Positions 1 to 8,024 of a stretch of 64,000 nt of DNA are shown piece by piece. A program made the position numbers and the translations under genes. The notes below the pieces were generated by a model that was given only the letters and a program-made list of their open reading frames with translations, did not search any database and was not told the origin of the DNA. Every line of letters begins with the position of its first letter. The first letter of the stretch is position 1. Origin of the DNA: AP-15 sp963736715 (GTDB lineage: Bacteria; Pseudomonadota; Alphaproteobacteria; ATCC43930; CGMCC-115725). The stretch spans positions 177,887-241,886 of the forward strand of contig CAVTQA010000049.1 of assembly GCA_963736715.1 (NCBI GenBank). The letters are read 5' to 3'.

Positions 1-353
1 GGGTCGACGATACGTTGGGCGTGTTTTCCACGCACGGCATTGCCGGGCTGAGCGGTGGTTTGCTCGTCGGCATCCTCGCGAACCCGGACATGCTCGAATA
101 CATCGGCACCGACAAAGAGGCGCCTGGCGTCAGCGTTACCGGCCTACTCTACGGCGACCCGGGAACCCAACTTCTGGCGCAGCTCGAGGGCGCGGCGTTC
201 ATCATCATCTACAACGCCATCGCCACGTTCATCATCCTCAAGGTAATCTCGATTTTCGTGCCGCTGCGCATGAGCGAGGCGCAGCTGGCGGTCGGCGACG
301 ACGCGGTTCACGGCGAGACCGCGTATGCGATCACAATGGAAGCCGCCGAATAG
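1..353 (+). CDS. amt: Ammonium transporter, C-terminal part (gene starts before the window)
   Basis: The reading frame is open from the first base of the window and ends with TAG at 351-353. The visible part begins with V-D-D-T-L-G-V-F-S-T-H-G, which is the Amt/MEP signature in which a conserved His of the pore follows a DD(A/T)LGVF motif. Two hydrophobic stretches follow: the glycine-rich helix right after the His, and IIIYNAIATFIILKVIS near the end, the last transmembrane helix. The short cytosolic tail (LRMSEAQLAVGDDAVHGETAY) is the usual Amt tail that contacts PII proteins. Role known for the family: ammonium/ammonia uptake through the inner membrane. The 5' part and any glnK partner are outside the window. 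Confidence 0.93.
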   Translation, partial: VDDTLGVFSTHGIAGLSGGLLVGILANPDMLEYIGTDKEAPGVSVTGLLYGDPGTQLLAQLEGAAFIIIYNAIATFIILKVISIFVPLRMSEAQLAVGDDAVHGETAYAITMEAAE

Positions 354-364
354 ACGTGGACATT

Positions 365-396
365 GGTGGGGGTAGCGTTGGCGTACGCTCCCCACC
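365..396. terminator. Hairpin between convergent amt and ftsH
   Basis: An inverted repeat (GGTGGGGGTAGCG at 365-377 against CGCTCCCCACC at 386-396) lies in the 66-base gap between the stop codons of amt and ftsH. There is no clear U-tract. Its place between two convergent genes suggests a shared terminator. Confidence 0.5.
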
Positions 397-419
397 CCCT
401 CACAACGCCGTTTTAGTCG

Positions 420-2291
420 CTAAGACGCCGCCGCTGTGGCTGGCTGTTGCAGCTCGCGTGGCGGCAGAACGGGCCCGGCGACTATCTCGCCTTTGAGGCG
501 CTCGATCGCCGGCTCCTCGAGAGTCTCGGTTTCGAGCAGCGCCGCTGCCGTGCGGTCGAGCAGAGCGCGGTTCTGTTGGAGAATGCCAAAGGCCTTCTGG
601 AAGGCGCCATCGACCAGCTGGCGCACCGCCCTGTCCACGGCTTCCGCGGTCTCTTCGCTGTAGTTCCGCTCCTGCGGCGCCGGCACGTTGGGCTGCAGGA
701 AAGGCGAGCGGTCCCGGTCATAAGTCACATTCCCCAGGGCCTCGCTCATGCCATAGCGCAGAACCATCGCGCGGGCAATGTCGGTTGCGCGAGCGAGGTC
801 ATCCGCAGCGCCGGTCGATATCTCACGGAACACCAGCTGCTCGGAGGCGCGTCCCCCGAGGAGCCCCGCCATCTTATATTCGAGCTCGGCGCGGGTCATC
901 AGGTACCGGTCCTCGGTCGGCCGCTGGATCGTGTAGCCGAGCGCCCCGACGCCGTGCGGAATGATCGAGACCTTGTGAACGGATTCGGTGCCCGGAAGCG
1001 CCAGCGCGACCATCGCGTGGCCGAGTTCGTGATAGGCCACCACACGGCGCTCGAGTGGGTTGAGCAGGCGGTTGCGCTTCTCCAACCCGGCGACCATGCG
1101 TTCGATCGCCGCCGTGAAATCGGTCATCGTGACCGCCTCGGCATTGCGTCTGGTCGCGAGCAACGTCGCCTCGTTGACCAGATTTGCCAGATCCGCACCG
1201 GTAAAGCCCGGGGTCAACGCCGCGATCTGCTCGGGCTTCACGTCGTCTGCGAGCTTCGAGACTTTCTTCAGATGCACCGCCAGGATCTGCTCGCGCTCTC
1301 TCTTGTCCGGCCGGTCGACGAGGATCTGCCGGTCGAACCGGCCGGCGCGCAGCAGTGCCGGGTCCAGGACCTCCGGCCGATTCGTCGCGCCGAGCAAGAC
1401 GAGACCGCTCGACGGATCGAAGCCGTCGAGCTCGGCAAGGAGCTGGTTCAGGGTCTGGTCTTTCTCGTCATGCCCGCCCCCGACAAAAGCGCCGCGGGCT
1501 CTGCCGAGCGCGTCGAGCTCGTCGATGAAGATGATGGCCGGGGCGTGCTGGCGCGCCTGCTCGAACAGGTCCCGAACCCGGGCAGCGCCGACGCCGACAA
1601 ACATCTCGACAAACTCAGAGCCTGAAATCGAGAAGAACGGAACCCCGGCCTCGCCGGCGACGGCACGGGCCAGCAACGTTTTCCCGGTTCCCGGCGGGCC
1701 AACCAGCAAGACACCTTTGGGGGCACGCCCGCCGAGCCGGCCGTACCTGACGGGATCCTTCAGGAAGTTTACGATCTCGACCAGCTCGTCCTTCGCCTCA
1801 TCGACGCCGGCGACGTCGGCAAAGCTCACCTTGGTCTCTTTTTCGACATAGATGCGGGCTCGGCTTTTGCCGATCTGCATCAACCCTCCAAGTCCTCCCT
1901 GACCCATTCGCCGGATCGCGAACATCCAGATCCCGACGAAGAAAATCGCCGGCAAAATCCAGGACAGCAGGTCGCGCAACCAATGGTTTTCGACGACGCC
2001 GCTATAGGTGACGCCGTGCTTGTCCAGGGTTTCGGCGAAATCGGGATCGACCCGCGCGGTTATGAAATCCTTGACGCCGTCCTGCGCCTCCTTGAGCGTG
2101 CCACTTATGTAATTCGGCGCGATCTCGATTTTGGCGACCTTGTCTTCATTGAGCAATGTTTGGAAACGGCTGTACGGAATCGGCGTCAACTTGGTGCTCT
2201 CCGAGTAGAGATCCTGGATGAGCAACATGCCGAGCACCGCGGCAATGACGTACCAGAAATTAATGTGGAATTTCTTATCCGTCTGATCCAT
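420..2291 (-). CDS. ftsH: ATP-dependent zinc metalloprotease FtsH
   Basis: 623 residues, normal FtsH length. It is a membrane-anchored AAA+ protease that degrades misfolded membrane proteins and selected cytosolic regulators. Visible in order: a first membrane helix (about residues 12-26), a periplasmic segment, a second helix (about 108-125), the AAA module with Walker A GPPGTGKT (198-205), Walker B IIFIDELD (253-260) and the second region of homology (GATNRPEVLDPALLRAGRFDR), then the M41 peptidase domain with HELGH (421-425) as zinc site. The sequence has the general bacterial FtsH layout but an unusual N-terminal part, and it is not beside tilS or hpt/folP as the housekeeping copy often is, so it could be a second paralogue. 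A TATAAT-like box on the minus strand lies at 2331-2336, about 40 bases before the ATG. Confidence 0.96.
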   Translation of the reverse strand: MDQTDKKFHINFWYVIAAVLGMLLIQDLYSESTKLTPIPYSRFQTLLNEDKVAKIEIAPNYISGTLKEAQDGVKDFITARVDPDFAETLDKHGVTYSGVVENHWLRDLLSWILPAIFFVGIWMFAIRRMGQGGLGGLMQIGKSRARIYVEKETKVSFADVAGVDEAKDELVEIVNFLKDPVRYGRLGGRAPKGVLLVGPPGTGKTLLARAVAGEAGVPFFSISGSEFVEMFVGVGAARVRDLFEQARQHAPAIIFIDELDALGRARGAFVGGGHDEKDQTLNQLLAELDGFDPSSGLVLLGATNRPEVLDPALLRAGRFDRQILVDRPDKREREQILAVHLKKVSKLADDVKPEQIAALTPGFTGADLANLVNEATLLATRRNAEAVTMTDFTAAIERMVAGLEKRNRLLNPLERRVVAYHELGHAMVALALPGTESVHKVSIIPHGVGALGYTIQRPTEDRYLMTRAELEYKMAGLLGGRASEQLVFREISTGAADDLARATDIARAMVLRYGMSEALGNVTYDRDRSPFLQPNVPAPQERNYSEETAEAVDRAVRQLVDGAFQKAFGILQQNRALLDRTAAALLETETLEEPAIERLKGEIVAGPVLPPRELQQPATAAAS

Positions 2292-2623
2292 GAACGCCTC
2301 AGCCCATTATCTCGCGCGCAGCTACCGCGAATTATAATGCCCCGACGGAACTAGGGTGCACCATCGATTTGGAAACGCCCGCAGCCGGAAACATTTCCTT
2401 AGCTCATACCCAGCAGTATTGCGACTGTACGTTGCATCGCCAATCGAGAGAGCAACTAGTCCGTAAAGGGAATGTTGGTAAATTTCACGACCGCCCAACG
2501 TGCGCCAGGAAGAAGCGGATCGCAGCGCAGCCATGCGCTTGAAAGCCGCGGGGATGCGAACACCTAAAAGCGAATAGCTAAATTTGCAGGAACTGAAGGC
2601 CGAGGAGAGCCCGGGAGAGTGTC
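2292..2623. other. Intergenic region between divergent ftsH and the MlaC-like gene
   Basis: 332 bases without a convincing coding frame. It holds the 5' regions of two divergent genes. The only recognisable site is the near-palindromic ATTATAAT at 2331-2338, which can serve as a -10 box for ftsH. No matching -35 box was seen. Confidence 0.4.
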
Positions 2624-3274
2624 ATGAGAAAGTCGATCGTGCCAAAAGCGTCGGCGCGGAGAGCGCTTTGTCTGGTCGCCGGCCTGGCGGCAGCGGCCCT
2701 CTCCTATCCTGTCAGTGCGGCGCCGGCAAGCGGCGGCGACACGGTGCAAGGGCTCTACGATGCGCTGCTCGGCACGATGAAGAACGGTCGCATCCTCGGG
2801 CAGAGCGGGCGGTTCACGCAGCTCGAGCCGGTCATCCGCCGGACCTTCGACATCCCGTCGATGACCCGCCTATCGGTCGGTGTGTCATATTGGACTGGGC
2901 TGAGCGAGGCGCAGCGTCAGCAGCTCACCGAGAGCTTCGGCCGCTACATTTCGGCGATCTATGCCGACCGCTTCGACAGCTATGCCGGGCAGAAATTGCA
3001 GGTCACCGGCGAGCAGCCCAATCCGGCCGGCGTCATCGTCAAGAGCCAGATCGTCAAGGCCAATGGCGAGCCGGTCAAGGTCGACTACCTGATGCGCCGC
3101 GATGGCGAGGGCTGGCTGATCTCCGACATCTATCTCGACGGCGCGATCAGCGAGGTGGCGACCCGCCGCTCCGAATTCGCCGCAATCCTCAAGAACGATG
3201 GCATCGACGGCCTGATCGCCGCCCTCAACCGCAAGGCCGACATGCTGACCGGAACGACCGCGCGCTCGTTCTAA
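2624..3274 (+). CDS. MlaC/HpnM-type periplasmic phospholipid or hopanoid transport protein
   Basis: 216 residues. The N-terminus is a Sec signal peptide: positively charged MRKSIVPKASARR, a hydrophobic core, and a likely cleavage after VSAA (about residue 32). The mature part has the Ttg2D/MlaC pattern: a helical start, RRTFDIPSMTRLSVG, W-x-x-LSEAQRQQLTESFGRYISAIYADRF, a beta stretch, and the typical ending of the fold around ISDIYLDGAISEVATRRSEFAAIL. In the family these proteins carry lipids between the inner and outer membrane. The closest subtype by eye is HpnM, the hopanoid-associated form, but no hpn genes are in the window, so the cargo is an inference. It stands alone, divergent from ftsH. 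GGGAGAG lies a few bases before the ATG. Confidence 0.8.
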   Translation: MRKSIVPKASARRALCLVAGLAAAALSYPVSAAPASGGDTVQGLYDALLGTMKNGRILGQSGRFTQLEPVIRRTFDIPSMTRLSVGVSYWTGLSEAQRQQLTESFGRYISAIYADRFDSYAGQKLQVTGEQPNPAGVIVKSQIVKANGEPVKVDYLMRRDGEGWLISDIYLDGAISEVATRRSEFAAILKNDGIDGLIAALNRKADMLTGTTARSF

Positions 3275-3395
3275 CTCCTGCTCGGGACGCGCACGCCGCC
3301 CGCCTCGCCGCCGTCCCGCATCACCTCTTGTAGAACCCGTCCTCATCGGAGAGGTTAGGGCATCGCCCTGGCCTCGAACCCGCAATGGTGATCCG

Positions 3396-4493
3396 ATGAA
3401 GATTTCCGGTATTCGTTCTCAAATCGTCGTCCTGCCCGCCGACGAGCCGCTCGCCGACGCCGCGGAAAACCCGAACGCAACCCGCCCGATCGTCACCTTG
3501 CAGGTTGAAACCGACGAGGGGGTCATCGGAGTCGGCGTGACTTATTTCGGGGGTGCGCTGACCGGCGCGTTGCGCAGCGCGGTCGACGAACTGGGCGGGC
3601 TGATCGTGGGTGACGATCCGCTGCGCGTCGAGGCAATCGTCGCGAAAATTCGCGCCGCCGCCGGTTCTGCCGGGCCGGGCGGCATCTTTCATCTGGCCTT
3701 GTCGGCGCTCGACATGGCGCTGTGGGACATTCGCGGCAAGGCGTTGAACCTGCCGTTGTGGAAGCTGCTCGGCGGCGCCCGCGATCGGGTCCCGACCTAT
3801 GCGAGCGGTGCTTTGATGCGCGGGCTCTCGCTCGACCGGGTCGTCAAGGCGGCGGCGACGCTCAAGGAAAAGGGCTGGCGCGAGATGAAGACGCAGCTCG
3901 CGCTGCCGGGCGAAACGACGCCGGCGCTCGAGGTCGAACGGATGCGCCGCGTCCGCGAGGCGATCGGCCCCGACATCAAGCTCATGTGCGACATCAACCA
4001 GCGCTGGCGGCCGGAGCAGGCGATCTGCATCGGCAAGCGCGTGGAAGATTCCGGGGTCGGTCTGTTCTGGCTCGAAGACGTGACGACGGCCGACGATTTC
4101 CCCGGCCTCGCCCGCGTCACCCGCGCGCTGTCCACACCGGTAGCTGGCGGCGAGTACGTCTGGGGCATCGTGCCGTTCCGCCACATGATGGAGGCGCGCG
4201 CGGTCGACATTCCAATGATCGACCTGGTGCGAGTCGGCGGCATCACCCAGTGGCTCAAGGTCGCCGGCATGGCCGAAGCCTTCAACCTGCCGGTGGTCAG
4301 CCACCTGATCCCCGAGGTGCACGTGCACCTGATCGGCGCGGCGCCGAACGGGTTGACGGTTGAATATATGCCTTGGCTGCAGCCGATGTTCAAAGAGGTG
4401 CCGGTGCAGCATAATGGCGAGCTGGCGATGCCGACGAAGCCGGGCCTCAGCCTCGAATTCGACCAGGCGATGCTCGACCGCTATAAGGCGTGA
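3396..4493 (+). CDS. Enolase-superfamily enzyme (mandelate racemase/muconate lactonizing family), copy 1
   Basis: 365 residues, full family length. It has the N-terminal capping domain and a TIM barrel with the metal ligands Asp in CDINQRW (about 198), Glu in WLEDV (about 227) and Glu in AGGEY (about 253). The first catalytic motif reads K-T-Q (about 164) where most relatives have K-x-K or K-x-H. An Asp (MIDLVRVGG) and a His (VVSHLIPE, about 302) form the expected Asp-His dyad. Family knowledge: proton abstraction next to a carboxylate, often dehydration of sugar acids. The substrate cannot be read from the sequence. A paralogue of the same layout follows at 4988, with a VOC gene in between, so the three probably serve one catabolic pathway. 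The SMP-30 lactonase at 10.8 kb could belong to the same sugar-acid theme. Confidence 0.88.
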   Translation: MKISGIRSQIVVLPADEPLADAAENPNATRPIVTLQVETDEGVIGVGVTYFGGALTGALRSAVDELGGLIVGDDPLRVEAIVAKIRAAAGSAGPGGIFHLALSALDMALWDIRGKALNLPLWKLLGGARDRVPTYASGALMRGLSLDRVVKAAATLKEKGWREMKTQLALPGETTPALEVERMRRVREAIGPDIKLMCDINQRWRPEQAICIGKRVEDSGVGLFWLEDVTTADDFPGLARVTRALSTPVAGGEYVWGIVPFRHMMEARAVDIPMIDLVRVGGITQWLKVAGMAEAFNLPVVSHLIPEVHVHLIGAAPNGLTVEYMPWLQPMFKEVPVQHNGELAMPTKPGLSLEFDQAMLDRYKA

Positions 4494-4555
4494 GCCACCG
4501 CGCCTTGGGAAAGTGATAAGCGCGATCGCCGCTGCCCTGCACGGGGGACGCCACC

Positions 4556-4939
4556 ATGCTTCGGCCGAGATCATTTGAACACATCGGTATCGTCGTGACC
4601 GACCTGGACCGAACCCTGCGTTTTTATGTAGATGGCCTTGGGCTCGAACTGTTGCGCCGTAGAGGCGAGGGTCTGAAGGGCTCTGCCGCCCTCAAGGCGG
4701 GCCAAGCGGAGATCAATGTATTCTGCAACCCGGACCTGACGGCGGCCGAAACCGGCCGCCCGCAGCGCATCGAACATTTCTGCCTCAGTATGGACAGCGC
4801 CACGATCGATGAACTGATCGCCGCCCTTGGCCAGGCGGGTATTCCCGTTGCCAGCGGCCGAGTGCGGCGCTCGGATGGCATCGCCCTGTTCGTCCGCGAT
4901 CCTGACGGCATCCGCGTCGAACTCCTGGTTAAGGAATGA
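4556..4939 (+). CDS. VOC-superfamily (glyoxalase/bleomycin-resistance fold) protein
   Basis: 127 residues. It starts FEHIGIVVTDLDRTLRFYVDGLGLE, the classical first module of vicinal-oxygen-chelate proteins (metal-ligand His at H-I-G-I-V), followed by a second module with IEHFCLSM and ending IALFVRDPDGIRVELL, which carries the conserved Glu. Such enzymes include glyoxalase I, methylmalonyl-CoA epimerase and extradiol dioxygenases. This single-domain form must dimerise to build a site. It lies between two enolase-superfamily paralogues in the same direction with gaps of about 60 and 50 bases, so co-transcription is likely. GGGGGA lies 7 bases before the ATG. Confidence 0.85.
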   Translation: MLRPRSFEHIGIVVTDLDRTLRFYVDGLGLELLRRRGEGLKGSAALKAGQAEINVFCNPDLTAAETGRPQRIEHFCLSMDSATIDELIAALGQAGIPVASGRVRRSDGIALFVRDPDGIRVELLVKE

Positions 4940-4987
4940 CCGCGCCGCGGGCGCCGTGCTCGAGGTGAATTTCCGGAGGCTCGTAGA

Positions 4988-6089
4988 ATGAAAATCGCCT
5001 CGCTCGAAACTGATGTCGTGCTGCTGCCGAATGACGAGCCGCTCGCCGGGTTTTCAGAAAATCCGGACGGGAAAAACCCGATCGTCACGTTGCGGCTGCG
5101 CACCGACGACGGCATCGAAGGATTGGGCGTCAGCTATTTCGGCGGAGCGCTGACCCGCACTTTGAGGCGCGCGGTCGACGAGCTCGGCGCATTGGCGATC
5201 GGCGAAGACCCAATGCGGGTCGAGGCGGTCGCGGCGAAACTGCGGGCGGCTGCGGGGGGCTCCGGACCCACAGGGATGTTTACGATGGCGCTGTCGGCGA
5301 TCGACGTCGCGCTGTGGGACATCAAGGGGAAGGCGCTGGGTCTGCCCTTGTGGAAGCTGTTGGGCGGCGGGCGCGACCATATCGCCACCTATGCCAGCGG
5401 CGCGCTGCGGCGCGGCCTCAAGCTCGAAGAGGCGGTCACCGCCGCCGGCAGACTGCGCGAAAAGGGGCATCGCCAAGCCAAAATGCAACTCGGCCTGCCG
5501 GGGGTAACGTCGCCGGCGCGCGAAGTCGAGCAAGCTCGGCTCATCCGCGAGGCGGTCGGCCCCGACATGGATCTGATGTGCGACATCAACCAGCGCTGGC
5601 GGGTCGAGCAGGCGATCGATATCGGCAAACGCGTCGAAGACGCCGGGGTCGGGCTCTATTGGCTCGAAGACGTGACGGCGCATGACGATTACGCCGGGCT
5701 CGCTCGGGTCTCCGCGGCATCTGGCGACCCCGGTCGCCGGCGGCGAGTACCTCTACGGCATCGCGCCGTTCCGCCATATGCTCGAAGCCCGTTCGGTCGA
5801 CATCGTGATGATCGACCAGGTGCGCTCCGGCGGGATCACCCCGTGGCTCAAGATCGCCGGGATGGCCGAGGCTTTCAACCTGCCGGTGGTGAGCCACGGC
5901 GTGCCGGAGATCCACGTCCACCTCGTTGGCGCGGTACCGAACGGTCTCACCGTCGAGTACATGCCTCGCCTCTTCCGTTTGTGGGAGGAAGTCCCGGTGC
6001 CGGTGAATGGCGAGCTCGCTATGCCGACCGCGCCAGGCCTCGGGCTCAAGTTCGACGAACAGACGATCAGGGTGTTCGGGGTCGCTTGA
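4988..6089 (+). CDS. Enolase-superfamily enzyme, copy 2, reading frame broken by one extra base
   Basis: The first 242 or so codons match copy 1 closely: the same LPNDEPLAGFSENPDGKNP start, K-M-Q in place of K-T-Q, CDINQRW and WLEDV. At 5711-5714 the frame slips by one: GTC TCC G CGG CAT. Removing one C of the CC doublet gives V-S-R-H-L-A-T-P-V-A-G-G-E-Y, which aligns residue for residue with copy 1 (V-T-R-A-L-S-T-P-V-A-G-G-E-Y). The second half, with AGGEY, the D/H dyad and the stop at 6087-6089, is intact in the new frame. A complete product would have about 366 residues. A GGAGG site lies 9 bases before the ATG. A sequencing error is the simplest explanation. If the base is real, the metal-binding Glu and the dyad are lost. 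Confidence 0.85.
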
Positions 6090-6099
6090 CCAGGGCGGC

Positions 6100-7309
6100 T
6101 CACGCCGCCGCGGCGACGGTGCGCAGCTGGTGGAAGCCCCGTTCAAGGTCCTCGATCAGGTCCTGCGGGTCTTCGAGGCCAATGTGGAGGCGCAGGGTAG
6201 GACCTTCCGCCTCCCAACGCGTCGCGGTGCGGCCCCTTACTGGGTTGGTCGGCAAGATGAGGCTCTCATAACCGCCCCAGCTCGACCCGATGCCGAACAA
6301 GTCCAGGGCGTCGATCATCGCGTATATCGCCGATTTGGACGCTGGTTTGAGGACGACGCCGAACAACCCGCTGGCTCCGAGAAAATCGCGTTTCCATAAT
6401 TCGTGACCGGGGTCTTCCGGCAAGGCGGGGTAGAGCACCCGCGACACCTCGGGCCGGGTCTGCAGCCAGCGCGCCACGGCAAGCGCATTCTTCTCGTGCC
6501 GCTCGAGTCGCACCGAAAGTGTGCGCAGCCCACGCAAGGCGAAATAGGCGTCATCGGGACCCGCACAGTGGCCCAGATCGGCTGCCATCGTGCGCACCGG
6601 CAGGTACATCTCCTCGTTGGTGATAACCGCCCCGAGAATGACGTCTGAATGACCGACGATGTATTTGGTCGCCGCGTGGATCGAGACATCCACTCCGTGC
6701 TCGAAGGAGCGGAACAGGTAGGGCGAGGCCCAGGTGTTGTCCATCAGCACCTTGGCGCCGGACTCGTGCGCCGCATTGGCGATTGCCGGCACGTCCTGCA
6801 CCTCGAAAGTCAATGATCCCGGGGATTCGAGATAGACGACCCGGGTGTTTGGACGCATCAGCCGGGCAATGTCACCGCCGATCAGCGGATCGTAATAGGT
6901 CGTCTCCACGCCGCAACGGGTCAGCACCCTCTCGCAAAAATTTCGCGCCGGGCCGTAGCACGAATCGACCATCAAGCACATGGTCGCCGCATTTGAGACA
7001 GGCCTGCAGCGGTGCCGTAATAGCCGCGAGGCCCGATGACATCAGCATTGCGCGATAGCCGCCCTCGATGGCGGCCACTGCCTCTTCCAGCGCGAAGGTG
7101 GTCGGCGTGCCCAACAGCCCGTAGCGGATGATGTCGAAGCGCGTGCTCGGGTCGCGCTTGGCTTCCCACTCCGCCATATTCGCCGACAGGATCGTCGAGG
7201 CGTGATAGACTGGTGGATTGACCGCCCCGTTTTGTGCCTCCGGATGACGCCCGAGATGGGCGAGGAGCGTATCCTTGCGATATTTTCGGCCGCTATTGGC
7301 GCTTTTCAT
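6100..7309 (-). CDS. metC: Cystathionine beta-lyase/gamma-synthase family PLP enzyme (MetC-like), broken by one extra base
   Basis: The N-terminal part (from 7309: MKSANSGRKYRKDTLLAHLG, then GAVNPPVYHASTI, FDIIRYGLLGTPTTFALEEA) and the C-terminal part (VDSCYGPARNF, DNTWASPYLFRSFEHGVDVS, SIHAATKYIVGHSD with the PLP lysine in ATKY, and the closing LRLHIGLEDPQDLIEDLERG) are both typical of the Cys/Met metabolism PLP family. They lie in different frames. The join is at about 6973-6975, where reading one T of the TT doublet less gives CGDHVL-MVDSCYG with no residue missing. Corrected length is about 400. Expected reaction: beta-elimination of cystathionine to homocysteine in methionine synthesis, or a related sulfur amino acid lyase. 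The gene is divergent from the small lipoprotein gene at 7453. Confidence 0.82.
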
Positions 7310-7452
7310 AAAAGCTACACTCCGTCGTACGGGCACTGGATTTGCAAAATACCGCGATTTGGGCGTAAGAGGCAAAATGGCCGATCGGGGCGGAACTATG
7401 CCGGAGTGGAGGCGCGGCGCTTGCTCCAATCTCTGGCGTCGTCGCGAATCAA

Positions 7453-7653
7453 ATGAGAGGTAAGCTGGTGAGACCGGCTATTCTGGGCGCGCTGATGGTC
7501 GCTCTGGCCGCATGCTCGAGCTCGACCCCGCCTCCCCCTTCCGATCCGACAGCCTCCGCGGCGATCCTCAAGAAGGATTGCTCGGACCCGAAATGGCGCG
7601 AAGAAAATCTCGGTCTGTGGTATTCCGTGTGCCGCCAGTCGTTGCGCTGGTAA
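7453..7653 (+). CDS. Small lipoprotein
   Basis: 66 residues. A lipoprotein signal peptide is clear: MRGKLVRP, a hydrophobic core, then the lipobox L-A-A-C with Cys at residue 21, followed by a Ser/Pro-rich linker. The mature part is short and has two further Cys (KKDCSDPKW and YSVCRQS), which could form a disulfide. No known domain was recognised. It lies between two minus-strand genes and is probably transcribed alone. Function unknown. Confidence 0.62.
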   Translation: MRGKLVRPAILGALMVALAACSSSTPPPPSDPTASAAILKKDCSDPKWREENLGLWYSVCRQSLRW

Positions 7654-7668
7654 CCAGGATCGATTCGT

Positions 7669-8016
7669 TCAGAATTTCTTGAAACAGTCCTTTCCGTTTG
7701 CCTGCAGGACCCGGCAATCGGTGATTGCCCATGGCGCCTTTGGGTCCGGCGCGATCTGGATTGCAAAGCTTCTGCCATCTTTACATTGTACACTCCAGTA
7801 GGCGAGAGATTTCCATTTGGCGGTATCAACGACGCCCATCGCGAAGGCCGAGGTGCCGACACAACCGTGTCCAACAGTCTTTGCCAGAGCTTTTGCCTGC
7901 TCAGCCGGTGCCGACGCAACAAGACGGTCGTTCGTGGGATTTCCCGATCCCGCCGCCTCCGCTGCGCCCGGGCCGATGGCGACGAGCGTGGTGAACAGCA
8001 AAGCTCTGAGCTGCAT
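7669..8016 (-). CDS. Small exported protein of unknown function
   Basis: 115 residues from the ATG at 8016; an alternative ATG at 8034 would overlap the upstream gene by 10 bases. MQLRALLFTTLVAIGPGAAE is a Sec signal peptide with a likely cut after AEA. The mature protein has four Cys (GHGCVG, VQCKDG, TDCRVL, KDCFKKF), consistent with two disulfides in the periplasm, and the pattern W-K-S-L-A-Y-W-S-V-Q-C-x-D-G-R-S-F. No family was recognised. It directly follows the CocE-type hydrolase and may share its transcript. Confidence 0.6.
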   Translation of the reverse strand: MQLRALLFTTLVAIGPGAAEAAGSGNPTNDRLVASAPAEQAKALAKTVGHGCVGTSAFAMGVVDTAKWKSLAYWSVQCKDGRSFAIQIAPDPKAPWAITDCRVLQANGKDCFKKF

Positions 8017-8024
8017 CGCTCTTC

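Noticed and set aside
447..1625. Plus-strand open frame (392 codons) opposite ftsH
   Set aside because: Shadow of the FtsH reading frame; no recognisable protein features.
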